A stretch of DNA of 13,741 bases from JARICQ01 sp964428475 (GTDB lineage: Bacteria > Bacillota > Clostridia > Tissierellales > Tissierellaceae). Of the stretch, positions 6,922-13,741 are shown piece after piece. The translations under genes were made by a program, and so were the position numbers. A model generated the notes under the pieces. That model searched no databases. It worked only from the letters and a program-made list of their open reading frames with translations, and was not told the origin of the DNA. The stretch is taken from contig CAYRYO010000046.1 in NCBI GenBank assembly GCA_964428475.1, positions 1 to 13,741 on the forward strand, given 5' to 3'. Position 1 is the stretch's first letter. Each line of letters begins with the position of its first letter.

Positions 6922-9054
6922 ATGGGTTTAACAAATAAATCTATGGGTATTGGAGCCTTAAAAGAGATGTTTGAAATAAGCTTAGAATCACAGGATGATA
7001 TTGTAATAGCATTAGCTGGTAATCCAAATACTGGTAAGAGCACTGTATTTAATAGCCTTACAGGTCTTAAACAGCATACTGGAAATTGGCCTGGAAAGAC
7101 GGTCACCAATGCTCAGGGTAAATATAGTCATAAAGATAAAAAATATATCTTAGTAGATTTACCGGGAACATATTCACTACTTTCAAATTCTGTAGAAGAA
7201 GAGATAGCTAGAGATTTTATATGTTTTGGTAAACCTCATGTAACTGTTGTAGTTACTGATGCTACCTGTTTGGAAAGAAATTTGAATTTAGTTCTTCAGA
7301 TAATGGAGATTACTGGCAATGTAATAGTGTGTGTAAATCTAATGGATGAGGCAAGGAAGAAGAAGATTGATGTTGATTTAGAAAAACTAGAAGATATTCT
7401 AGGCCTTCCGGTAGTAGGAACTGCTGCAAGAAGTGGCAAAGGATTAGATAAACTTAAGGGTGTTATTGAAAAAATTGCAAATGGAGAGATAAGGACAAAT
7501 CCTAAAAATATGGAATATGATAGTGTCATTGAAAATGGGGTTGCAAATATTAATCCAATTATTGATGATATAACATATGGCAATATAAATAGTAGATGGC
7601 TTGCTCTTCGTCTTATTGACGGAGACAAGGGATTATTCAATACAATGAAGATTTATCTAGATTCCGATTTATGGGAAAATGAACTATTAAATAAAAGTTT
7701 ATTAAATACATATGAAGAGATAGAAAACAAAGATCTTAGAGATAGTATCGTATCTACAATAGTTAAAACTGCTGAAGATATTGCAGAAGTTGTAGTTTCT
7801 TCCGACAACAAAAATCACAATGAAACGGATTGTAAAATTGACAGGGTTTTAACATCTAAAATGTTTGGGATACCAATTATGATTTTTTTATTGGGAACTA
7901 TATTTTGGATTACAATAGAGGGTGCAAATCTACCTTCTGATATGCTTGCAAATGCTTTGTTTTGGATTGAAAATAAATTAACCATATTTTTTTATTCCCT
8001 TGGAACACCAAAGTTGATACACGATATCCTCATACTTGGAATATATCGCACCCTAGCATGGGTAATATCTGTTATGTTGCCACCTATGGCTATATTTTTT
8101 CCATTATTTACCCTACTTGAAGATTTAGGTTATCTACCCAGAGTTGCCTTTAATCTCGACCATTATTTTAAAAAGGCATGTGCTCATGGAAAACAAGCTC
8201 TTACAATGTGCATGGGATTTGGATGCAATGCTGCTGGAGTTATTGCATGTAGGATTATTGATTCTCCTCGGGAGAGACTTATAGCTATCATCACCAATAA
8301 CTTTGTACCGTGCAACGGCCGTTTCCCAATATTGATTGCCATTGCTACTATTTTTATAGCAAGCGGATCTGGTTATCTTAGTCATATAATGGCTACTCTA
8401 TCTATTTTGCTAGCTATAGTGCTTGGTGTATTTATTACATTATTTATATCGAAATTGTTATCAAAAACGGTGCTAAATGGTCTGCCTTCCTCTTTTACCC
8501 TAGAGCTACCCCCATATAGAAAGCCCCAAGTGGGTAGAGTAATCATCAGATCTATTTTTGACCGTACTTTATTTGTGCTTGGCCGAGCTATAGTGATTGC
8601 TGCTCCCGCTGGTCTTGTCATCTGGACTATGGCAAATATCACAGTGGGTGATGCAAGTCTTTTAACTCATAGTGCTGAATTTCTAGATCCCTTTTCTAGG
8701 GCTATAGGTTTAGATGGATATATTATGATGGCATTTATACTTGGATTTCCAGCTAATGAAATCGTAATTCCTATACTCATTATGAGCTATATGTCTAAAG
8801 GATCAATGCTAGAATTAGACAGTTTAAATGAAATGAAAACACTATTTATCGACAATGGATGGACAGTTTTAACTGCAATTTCTACTATGTTATTCACCTT
8901 AAATCATTGGCCTTGTGGCACTAGCCTTTGGACTATAAAAAAGGAGACACAAAGCTGGAAATGGACATTTATGTCTTTTATAATTCCTACTATCACAGGG
9001 ATTATATTGTGTTTTGTTGTTGCACAAAGTGCAAGATTGCTGGGATTAGTTTAG
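6922..9054 (+). CDS. feoB: Ferrous iron transporter FeoB
   Basis: FeoB imports Fe2+ across the cytoplasmic membrane and carries an N-terminal G domain. The 710-residue protein has a roughly 30-residue extension before the G domain. G motifs are visible: G1 GNPNTGKS (33-40), G3 DLPG (79-82), G4 NLMD (139-142) and a G5-like AARSGKG. A helical GDI-like region follows, then membrane domain segments from about residue 315. Both gate-type repeats are present: MCMGFGCNAAGV with NNFVPCNGRFPIL, and later GFPANEIVIPILIM. The conserved HWPCGTSLWTIKKE segment precedes the last helix. I prefer ATG 6922, 7 bases after GGAGG (6910-6914); the adjacent TTG at 6919 would leave only 4. It converges on csaA, with a hairpin spanning the stop codon. 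Confidence 0.97.
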   Translation: MGLTNKSMGIGALKEMFEISLESQDDIVIALAGNPNTGKSTVFNSLTGLKQHTGNWPGKTVTNAQGKYSHKDKKYILVDLPGTYSLLSNSVEEEIARDFICFGKPHVTVVVTDATCLERNLNLVLQIMEITGNVIVCVNLMDEARKKKIDVDLEKLEDILGLPVVGTAARSGKGLDKLKGVIEKIANGEIRTNPKNMEYDSVIENGVANINPIIDDITYGNINSRWLALRLIDGDKGLFNTMKIYLDSDLWENELLNKSLLNTYEEIENKDLRDSIVSTIVKTAEDIAEVVVSSDNKNHNETDCKIDRVLTSKMFGIPIMIFLLGTIFWITIEGANLPSDMLANALFWIENKLTIFFYSLGTPKLIHDILILGIYRTLAWVISVMLPPMAIFFPLFTLLEDLGYLPRVAFNLDHYFKKACAHGKQALTMCMGFGCNAAGVIACRIIDSPRERLIAIITNNFVPCNGRFPILIAIATIFIASGSGYLSHIMATLSILLAIVLGVFITLFISKLLSKTVLNGLPSSFTLELPPYRKPQVGRVIIRSIFDRTLFVLGRAIVIAAPAGLVIWTMANITVGDASLLTHSAEFLDPFSRAIGLDGYIMMAFILGFPANEIVIPILIMSYMSKGSMLELDSLNEMKTLFIDNGWTVLTAISTMLFTLNHWPCGTSLWTIKKETQSWKWTFMSFIIPTITGIILCFVVAQSARLLGLV

Positions 9055-9071
9055 TCATCCAAGCAATCTTG
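9032..9071. terminator. Hairpin spanning the feoB stop, terminator-like without a T-run
   Basis: Arms 9032-9046 and 9057-9071 pair over 15 positions with one mismatch (9042/9061) and a 10-base loop. No T-run follows on either strand. It lies between convergent feoB and csaA, so it may be a weak or Rho-dependent stop, or a 3'-end stabiliser of the feoAB mRNA. Confidence 0.5.
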
Positions 9072-9088
9072 TATTATGAAGGTTAACT

Positions 9089-9418
9089 TTAACCTAGTTT
9101 ATCGCCTTTCTTTACCTTTTTATCAGGCTTAATAAGTACTACACCTTCATCAGTATATATTCCAAGTACCAAGACTTCTGACATAAAATCTGCAATTTGT
9201 CTCTTTGGAAAATTCACTACTCCCAAAACTTGTTCTCCTACAAGTTCTTCTATACTGTAAACTTCTGTTATCTGGGCACTTGATTTTTTTATTCCGATTT
9301 CCTCCCCAAAATCAACCCACAGTTTATATGCAGGCTTTCTAGCTTTCTCAAAAACTTCAGCCCTAATAATTTCTCCAACCCTAATATCCAATTTCATAAA
9401 ATCGTCAAATGTAGCCAC
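9089..9418 (-). CDS. csaA: CsaA-type tRNA-binding protein
   Basis: The whole 109-residue protein is one tRNA_bind (EMAPII/Trbp111-like OB-fold) domain and aligns by eye with Bacillus CsaA over its full length. Characteristic segments are FMKLDIRVGEI (7-17), KLWVDFGEEIGIKKSSAQI (32-50), VLGVVNFPKRQI and SEVLVLGIY. CsaA proteins bind tRNA as homodimers and have been described as chaperones with export-related activity in Bacillus; the physiological role is still uncertain. The start is GTG 9418, supported by AGGAGGG only 5 bases upstream. It lies 22 bases after the radical SAM gene on the same strand, so it is probably the last gene of the AmmeMemoRadiSam operon. The stop abuts a short GGTTAA/TTAACC palindrome and the feoB hairpin. 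Confidence 0.93.
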   Translation of the reverse strand: MATFDDFMKLDIRVGEIIRAEVFEKARKPAYKLWVDFGEEIGIKKSSAQITEVYSIEELVGEQVLGVVNFPKRQIADFMSEVLVLGIYTDEGVVLIKPDKKVKKGDKLG

Positions 9419-9440
9419 CTAATCCCTCCTACCCTCTAAA

Positions 9441-10424
9441 TTAAATATAGTATTTACCATATATATTATGTCCACATTTATTACACTTTCCATCTTCTAT
9501 GCAGATATTTTTTGCATATCTACCCCTGTCTATAAGTTTAACATGGCAATGCTTACAGTATGTGTCATTGTCAACTCCTGCTACATTCCCAATATAGACA
9601 TAATCGAGATACTCTTTGCAAATTCTTCTAGCATGTAGTAGTGTTTCAACGCTAGTCGATGGAACTTCCATTTTGTATGCAGGAAAATACCTACTCAGAT
9701 GAAGAGGTATAGCTGGATTTATTTCTGATATTCTTTTAGCTAAAGCTTTGATTTCTTCTATAGAAGTGTTTTTCCCTCCTATTAGGAGTGTCGTAAGTTC
9801 TATATGAGTAGTCTCTGCTGCTAGTTCAATAGTCTTTAATACTGGATCTAATTTCCCCTTGCAAATAGATTTATAAAAAGCATCATCCATAGATTTTAAA
9901 TCTATATTCATAGCATCTATATATGGAAGAAGTTCTTTTAATGGTTCTTTATTTATATATCCATTTGTCACCATTACAGTTTTAATTTGTCTTTGTCTTG
10001 TCTTTTTTGACAAATCAAGTATATATTCATACCAAATACTGGGTTCATTATAGGTAAATGCAATACCTATAGAATTATTCCCTTGAGCCAAGGATAGAAT
10101 ATCATCATCTGAAATCTTTCTCGCAAGTGAATCATCATATACAAGCTTGTGGTTTTGACAAAAATCACAAGCTAAATTACAAGCAAAACTTCCAATAGAA
10201 AATATAGTGGATCCAGGATAAAAATGATATAGTGGTTTTTTTTCTATAGGATCATATGCGTAAGCAGTTAAGCTAGCATAATTCATAGCATAGAGAATTC
10301 CACCTTCATTTTTCCTGACCCTACATTTTCCTACTTCCCCATCAGCTATGGTGCAATAATGAGGACATAATTTACAATTTACATAGTTATTATCTTGTCT
10401 TTCATAATACATGGCTTCTTTCAT
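9441..10424 (-). CDS. amrS: AmmeMemoRadiSam system radical SAM enzyme
   Basis: This 327-residue enzyme belongs to the radical SAM family that co-occurs with AMMECR1 and MEMO-like proteins; its reaction and substrate are not known. The [4Fe-4S] motif CX3CX2C is Cys82, Cys86 and Cys89 in FACNLACDFCQNH. Upstream, Cys17, Cys20, Cys24 and Cys34 form the N-terminal cysteine cluster of the family. A TIM-barrel-type middle follows, with FTYNEPSIWYEY, MVTNGYI and AMNIDLKSMDD. The C-terminus has two CxxC pairs (CKHCH and CNKCGHN), likely a zinc ribbon or a further cluster. The ribosome site AAAGGA begins inside the upstream gene's stop codon. ATGs at 10433, 10427 and 10424 are in frame; 10424 gives the usual Met-Lys-Glu-Ala start and 8-base spacing, while 10433 is too close. 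Translational coupling with the upstream gene is likely. Confidence 0.94.
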   Translation of the reverse strand: MKEAMYYERQDNNYVNCKLCPHYCTIADGEVGKCRVRKNEGGILYAMNYASLTAYAYDPIEKKPLYHFYPGSTIFSIGSFACNLACDFCQNHKLVYDDSLARKISDDDILSLAQGNNSIGIAFTYNEPSIWYEYILDLSKKTRQRQIKTVMVTNGYINKEPLKELLPYIDAMNIDLKSMDDAFYKSICKGKLDPVLKTIELAAETTHIELTTLLIGGKNTSIEEIKALAKRISEINPAIPLHLSRYFPAYKMEVPSTSVETLLHARRICKEYLDYVYIGNVAGVDNDTYCKHCHVKLIDRGRYAKNICIEDGKCNKCGHNIYGKYYI

Positions 10425-10436
10425 CATTATCATCCT

Positions 10437-11765
10437 TTAAAGATATCTTTTAACTTCAAATCGCTCCATTTTATATTTTTCATCTGATCTTATATTTGCC
10501 TTATCTAAGGCTATGGCTACTTGTTCTTCTACGCTGTCTACCCCTTCTAAGTTAGGAAGTAAAAGCCCTCTTCTAAAGCCACTAGCAACTATCACTCCAT
10601 ATCTATTTTCATCTAACTCCTCCATAGATGAAACAGGTTCAGGTTCAGAGAGTATATCCACAGAGTATACCAATTCATCCAATTCACTCTCTTTTACTGG
10701 TTGAAATCTCGGATCTTCTACCCCTGCTGAAACAGCATTTTGTATTATCTCAAACTCCAAACTTTCTCTTGTAGCTTGAATTGTACCAATGCAACCTCTA
10801 AGAATAGTATCCTTTTTAATTGTAACAAATACACCTCTCTTTATTCCAGTTGTTTTTCCTGGAAATGGTAAATACTCACCATTCCTTATGTAATGCTCTA
10901 AACTATTTCTAGCAAGCTTTACATATTTAGATTCATTTTTATCTAATATATCTATCTTTGCAGTAGAATATCCTACACCAAATGGCCCTTCATATGATAA
11001 TACTTCAGTTTCTAAACTGTACTTATCTATCGCCCCTGCCATTATCATAAGGGATCTAAGGCCACATTCTCCTGCATCTTCTGCCAAATTTAAATCCACT
11101 GAAATTATATCTCTAATATTTTCACTTTCTATTATCTTTATTATCTTTTCATCAAATATTTTCCCTTTAGGCGAATAGTCATATGGTCCATCATCTGAGA
11201 GTTTATGAGACAAATCACCAGAAGCTATAATTACTACACCTTCATCTAATTCCTTGATTGACCTTTCCAAGATTTCCCCAAATTCAAATAATTGTTTGGG
11301 TGATAATAGTCCATAAGTTATATGAATAAGTTTATACTCTTTATATTCCTTATCCACATAATATAAAGGCACCAATGCACCATGGTCTAATCCCTTTTCT
11401 ATATCATAATGTTCCAAGAGATTATAATCTACTTTTACTGTAGGGATTCCATCCTTTAAACTTTTTTCAACTATTTTTTCTGCAAGAAGTAGATTATTTT
11501 TAAACTCAAATTTTAATTCTCCATGACCAAATCTTCCAAAATCACCTTGCAAATCTTCTTCCATTGAGATTGCTATTCCATCTCTAAAAAGCGGGCCATG
11601 CGGAGTTATGATAATTATAGTAGATGGAGCCTTATGTTTTATATCTTTACTTACACTCTTCATCCCATTTATTGTATCTAATGCTTGTTTTTCTTGACCT
11701 CTTCCTATTTCTTCTAAGATAATAGGTGGATGAGGAAGTAAATAAGCACCTAAAATATTACCCAT
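10437..11765 (-). CDS. amrA: AmmeMemoRadiSam fusion: LigB/MEMO-like domain plus AMMECR1 domain
   Basis: This 442-residue protein joins two AmmeMemoRadiSam parts. Residues 1 to about 275 are a LigB/MEMO-type fold (class III extradiol dioxygenase superfamily). Candidate metal-site residues are His12 (LLPHPP), His56 (ITPHGP), His128 (GLDHGALVPL), Asp184 and His187 (ASGDLSHKL) and Cys234 (GECGLR). The His/His/Asp-His/Cys set resembles the metal site described for human MEMO1; the match is by eye. Residues from about 278 are an AMMECR1 domain with its signature LRGCIGT (323-328, Cys325) and a tail including SVDILSEPEPV. The function is unknown in bacteria. I chose ATG 11765, with AAAGGA 8 bases upstream, over a GTG at 11789 that has no ribosome site. 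It is the first gene of an operon with amrS and csaA. Confidence 0.92.
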   Translation of the reverse strand: MGNILGAYLLPHPPIILEEIGRGQEKQALDTINGMKSVSKDIKHKAPSTIIIITPHGPLFRDGIAISMEEDLQGDFGRFGHGELKFEFKNNLLLAEKIVEKSLKDGIPTVKVDYNLLEHYDIEKGLDHGALVPLYYVDKEYKEYKLIHITYGLLSPKQLFEFGEILERSIKELDEGVVIIASGDLSHKLSDDGPYDYSPKGKIFDEKIIKIIESENIRDIISVDLNLAEDAGECGLRSLMIMAGAIDKYSLETEVLSYEGPFGVGYSTAKIDILDKNESKYVKLARNSLEHYIRNGEYLPFPGKTTGIKRGVFVTIKKDTILRGCIGTIQATRESLEFEIIQNAVSAGVEDPRFQPVKESELDELVYSVDILSEPEPVSSMEELDENRYGVIVASGFRRGLLLPNLEGVDSVEEQVAIALDKANIRSDEKYKMERFEVKRYL

Positions 11766-11810
11766 TTCACCAGTCCTTTCCTTTATCACATTTATTATTC
11801 TCTTATAGCC

Positions 11811-11838
11811 ATTCTATCCTAAATAAGAATAAATTCAA
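11811..11838 (-). promoter_or_regulatory. Putative promoter of the AmmeMemoRadiSam-csaA operon
   Basis: On the minus strand TTGAAT (11838-11833) and TAGAAT (11816-11811) are 16 bases apart, about 45 bases before the ATG at 11765. Both boxes differ from consensus by one base or a little more. Confidence 0.5.
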
Positions 11839-11862
11839 ATGATATCAGGATAATTTATACTC

Positions 11863-11883
11863 TTTTATCTAGTTTAGATAAAA
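11863..11883. promoter_or_regulatory. 21-bp palindrome in the divergent intergenic region
   Basis: Perfect 9-base arms TTTTATCTA (11863-11871) and TAGATAAAA (11875-11883) surround GTT. It lies upstream of the -35 for the minus-strand AmmeMemoRadiSam operon and next to the WalR-like repeat of the hydrolase. It has no T-run placed to make it a terminator, so an operator is the better guess. The binding protein is unknown. Confidence 0.4.
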
Positions 11884-11885
11884 TA

Positions 11886-11902
11886 ATTACAAAATAGTTA
11901 CA
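11886..11902 (-). promoter_or_regulatory. WalR (YycF)-like box upstream of the wall hydrolase
   Basis: Read on the minus strand the site is TGTAAC, five bases, TGTAAT, an exact fit to the direct-repeat consensus TGTWAH-N5-TGTWAH of the WalR/YycF regulator of cell-wall hydrolases. It ends 29 bases before the hydrolase -10, just upstream of where its -35 falls. The box is on the strand opposite to the gene. Confidence 0.5.
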
Positions 11903-11908
11903 AAACCC

Positions 11909-11937
11909 TTTATTATTGTCTAGTTTTGTTGTATAAT
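11909..11937 (+). promoter_or_regulatory. Likely promoter of the NlpC/P60 hydrolase
   Basis: A perfect TATAAT at 11932-11937 has a weak -35, TTTATT (11909-11914), at 17 bases. A weak -35 with a WalR-like box just upstream fits activator-dependent expression. The leader to the ATG is about 40 bases. Confidence 0.5.
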
Positions 11938-11981
11938 AAAAAGTGTAAATAAAAATAATCAAAAATAAAGGAGATGTATTT

Positions 11982-12938
11982 ATGGTAATTTCGAAAAACC
12001 TAAGAAAAACACTCTCTATACTTCCTATTGCTGGAACTATATTATTTGCTTCTATAACTGCAAATGCTGAACTTGGAGATTCAATATTAAAAAAAGATAC
12101 TGAACATGAAGATGTGAAAATTCTACAAGAGAGACTAATAGACTTGAATTTTTTAAATATAGAGGAAACTACTACATATTACGACGACATAACAGTACAA
12201 GCCGTTAAGGATTTTCAAAATTTCTACGGTCTAAGGGATGATGGCGCTTTTGGTCCTGATACATTTGAAGTTCTTGACCATGTTTCAAAGATTATTCCCT
12301 TGACATATGAACGAACATTAAGACAGGATATGGAAGGCCAAGATGTAAAAGCCTTACAAGAAAGACTTCAAATAATGGGTTTTTTAGATATAGATGATAT
12401 AGACTCTACTTATGGATCTAAAACAGGACAAGCAGTTTTAAATTTTCAAGAATTATATCAACTTCCAGCTGATGGGGTAGCTGGTTCAGATACTATTGAT
12501 GCTATAAATAAGGCTTTACATGGAAATAGGAGAATGAAAAGACCACTCCCTAGTAGAGGTGGCCTAAATGGAAGACATGGTGATATTATATCTACAGCCA
12601 AGCAATATATAGGTACGCCTTATCGTTACGGTGGAACTAGTTCAAGTGGTTTTGACTGTGCAGGATTTGTACAAGTAGTATATAAGAGCCACGGAATTAG
12701 TGTTCCAAGATCTAGTGCCCAACAAGCTAATGCTGGCACAAAATTAAATAAAGACCAATTACAAACTGGTGACTTACTTATATTTAGCAATACATATAAA
12801 TCAGGACCAAGCCACACAGGAATATATATTGGAGATGGTCAATTTATACACTCAAGTTCTTCTAAAGGAGTAACTGTCTCTGATCTCAGTGATACTTACT
12901 ATACAAATCATTTTTCCTATGGAAGAAGGGTATATTAG
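11982..12938 (+). CDS. Secreted NlpC/P60 endopeptidase with two peptidoglycan-binding repeats
   Basis: This 318-residue protein should be exported and cut peptide stems of peptidoglycan. The signal peptide is residues 1-29: basic start (KNLRK), hydrophobic core, and likely cleavage after ANA. Two PG_binding_1 repeats follow, about 39-100 and 112-178, each with a VK-LQERL start and a later AV-FQ segment and D-G-G turn. A short basic linker (GNRRMKRPLPSR) leads to the NlpC/P60 domain, about 199-318. Its catalytic set is Cys226 in GFDCAGFV, His278 in PSHTGIYIG, and His290 as the likely third residue. GTPYRYGGTS, PRSSAQQ and GDLLIF are also typical. ATG 11982 has AAAGGAG 8 bases upstream. It is transcribed alone, from its own promoter to a strong hairpin. 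It could act in growth, division or spore-related wall turnover; the sequence does not say which. Confidence 0.94.
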   Translation: MVISKNLRKTLSILPIAGTILFASITANAELGDSILKKDTEHEDVKILQERLIDLNFLNIEETTTYYDDITVQAVKDFQNFYGLRDDGAFGPDTFEVLDHVSKIIPLTYERTLRQDMEGQDVKALQERLQIMGFLDIDDIDSTYGSKTGQAVLNFQELYQLPADGVAGSDTIDAINKALHGNRRMKRPLPSRGGLNGRHGDIISTAKQYIGTPYRYGGTSSSGFDCAGFVQVVYKSHGISVPRSSAQQANAGTKLNKDQLQTGDLLIFSNTYKSGPSHTGIYIGDGQFIHSSSSKGVTVSDLSDTYYTNHFSYGRRVY

Positions 12939-12954
12939 CACTTTAAAGAGAATA

Positions 12955-13000
12955 AAAAGAGACAGTTCAAGACTAGTAAATGTCCTGAGCTGTCTCTTTT
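12955..13000. terminator. Strong bidirectional terminator between the hydrolase and uppP
   Basis: AAAAGAGACAG (12955-12965) pairs perfectly with CTGTCTCTTTT (12990-13000); the stem continues with small mismatches to GAC/GTC (12971-12973 with 12982-12984) and an 8-base loop. T-rich sequence follows on both strands, so it can end both convergent transcripts. Confidence 0.9.
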
Positions 13001-13027
13001 CTAATATATAATAAAAGCTTATAGTTT

Positions 13028-13741
13028 CTAAGCAAATATACCTCTAAAGCCTGATAACAATACTACTACCGCAAATATCATTCTATATACTGCAAATATC
13101 CTCATAGGTCTCTTCTTTAAATAAGAGATAAACTTATTGATTACAGCAAGTGCCACTATAAAAGATACTACAAATCCTATTATAAGAGATATTATTTCTG
13201 AAAAGGTAATAGCTCCTAGTCCTCCTATCTTGAGTATCTTTAATGCACTCATCCCAACCATAACTGGAATTGCTAAAAAAAAGGAAAACTCAGCTGCTGC
13301 AACGGTTGAAAGTCCAGATACCCATCCACCTATAATGGTTGATGCAGATCTTGACATTCCAGGAATTATAGCTAGACATTGAAATAATCCAATTATAATT
13401 GCCTGTTTTACGGTGATATTTAAATCTTTAGTCTTTGTCCTACTTGTTCTAAATTTGTTTTCTGCATATATCATAGCTATACCACCTAAAAATAATGTGA
13501 TGGCTATTGATGTTGGATTAAACAAATATTTATCCGCTATATCATCTAAGAGTATTCCAAAGATACCCCCAGGGATGCAGGCAATAAATATTATAAACCA
13601 AAATCTAAATCCAGATTTTTCATATCCAACCTTTTTAGGAAAGAAATTTATAAGAGTATCCTTTATTTTATCCCAATAAAGAATAACCACTGCAAGTATA
13701 GCCCCAAGTTGTATTACATATGTATACATCTCAACATAATT
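13028..13741 (-). CDS. uppP: Undecaprenyl-diphosphate phosphatase UppP/BacA (partial, N-terminus beyond window)
   Basis: UppP is a membrane enzyme that removes a phosphate from undecaprenyl diphosphate, recycling the lipid carrier for wall synthesis; its overproduction gives bacitracin resistance in known cases. The frame is open to the right edge, so 237 residues are visible and an estimated 40 or so N-terminal residues are missing, including the conserved Glu-rich EGxTE region. The Met at 13729 is internal. Visible family features are VIQLGAILAVV at the visible start, the catalytic/phosphate motif PGMSRSAST, and several hydrophobic helices up to the C-terminus. The stop is at 13030-13028. 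It converges on the NlpC/P60 gene with a shared terminator; both concern the cell wall, but they are separate transcripts. Confidence 0.95.
   Translation of the reverse strand, partial: NYVEMYTYVIQLGAILAVVILYWDKIKDTLINFFPKKVGYEKSGFRFWFIIFIACIPGGIFGILLDDIADKYLFNPTSIAITLFLGGIAMIYAENKFRTSRTKTKDLNITVKQAIIIGLFQCLAIIPGMSRSASTIIGGWVSGLSTVAAAEFSFFLAIPVMVGMSALKILKIGGLGAITFSEIISLIIGFVVSFIVALAVINKFISYLKKRPMRIFAVYRMIFAVVVLLSGFRGIFA

Noticed and set aside
9081..9094. GGTTAA/TTAACC palindrome at the csaA stop
   Set aside because: Only a 2-base centre and 6-base arms; too small for a terminator and partly coding, so not listed as a feature.
11766..11981. Riboswitch or small RNA in the amrA-hydrolase gap
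   Set aside because: Apart from the promoters, the 21-bp palindrome and the WalR-like repeat I saw no conserved riboswitch core or leader terminator.

Overview
The window is AT-rich, uses strong GGAGG-type ribosome binding sites, and carries genes typical of low-GC Gram-positive anaerobes (FeoA/FeoB, AmmeMemoRadiSam genes, YwbE, an NlpC/P60 hydrolase, a TetR-MMPL pair). It looks like chromosomal DNA of a Clostridia-type Bacillota, possibly near Tissierellales; the family-level placement is a guess. No IS element, phage gene, CRISPR array, tRNA or rRNA gene was seen.

Layout. (1) 1-2144, minus: an MMPL/RND exporter running off the left edge, divergent from a TetR-family regulator (2328-2927). 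A 24-bp near-perfect palindrome between them overlaps the regulator's -35 element. (2) 3037-4146: mnmA (tRNA 2-thiouridylase), ending at a strong hairpin that it shares with the convergent pair topB-ywbE (6575-4196, minus). topB very probably starts at TTG. (3) 6665-9054: feoA-feoB, ferrous iron uptake, divergent from topB. (4) 11765-9089, minus: a compact three-gene operon made of a LigB/MEMO-AMMECR1 fusion, the AmmeMemoRadiSam radical SAM enzyme and csaA. It converges on feoAB. (5) 11982-12938: a secreted hydrolase with two peptidoglycan-binding repeats and an NlpC/P60 domain, with a WalR-type direct repeat upstream. (6) 13028-13741, minus: uppP (undecaprenyl-diphosphate phosphatase), cut at the right edge.

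How they fit together. Most of the window is housekeeping: tRNA modification, DNA topology, iron import and cell-wall turnover/lipid carrier recycling. The least understood part is the AmmeMemoRadiSam operon. Its fusion protein keeps residues that look like a metal site (His12, His56, Asp184, His187, Cys234), and it lies next to the ferrous iron importer. An iron- or metal-related role is a reasonable hypothesis, but the convergent layout means the two are not one operon.

Best leads for a second look: the AmmeMemoRadiSam/csaA operon beside feoAB; the TetR operator; the WalR-like box in front of the wall hydrolase; the Asp-to-Gly change beside the TopB catalytic tyrosine; and several unexplained inverted repeats in the intergenic regions. 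I see no clear candidate for a wholly new defence or mobile system.
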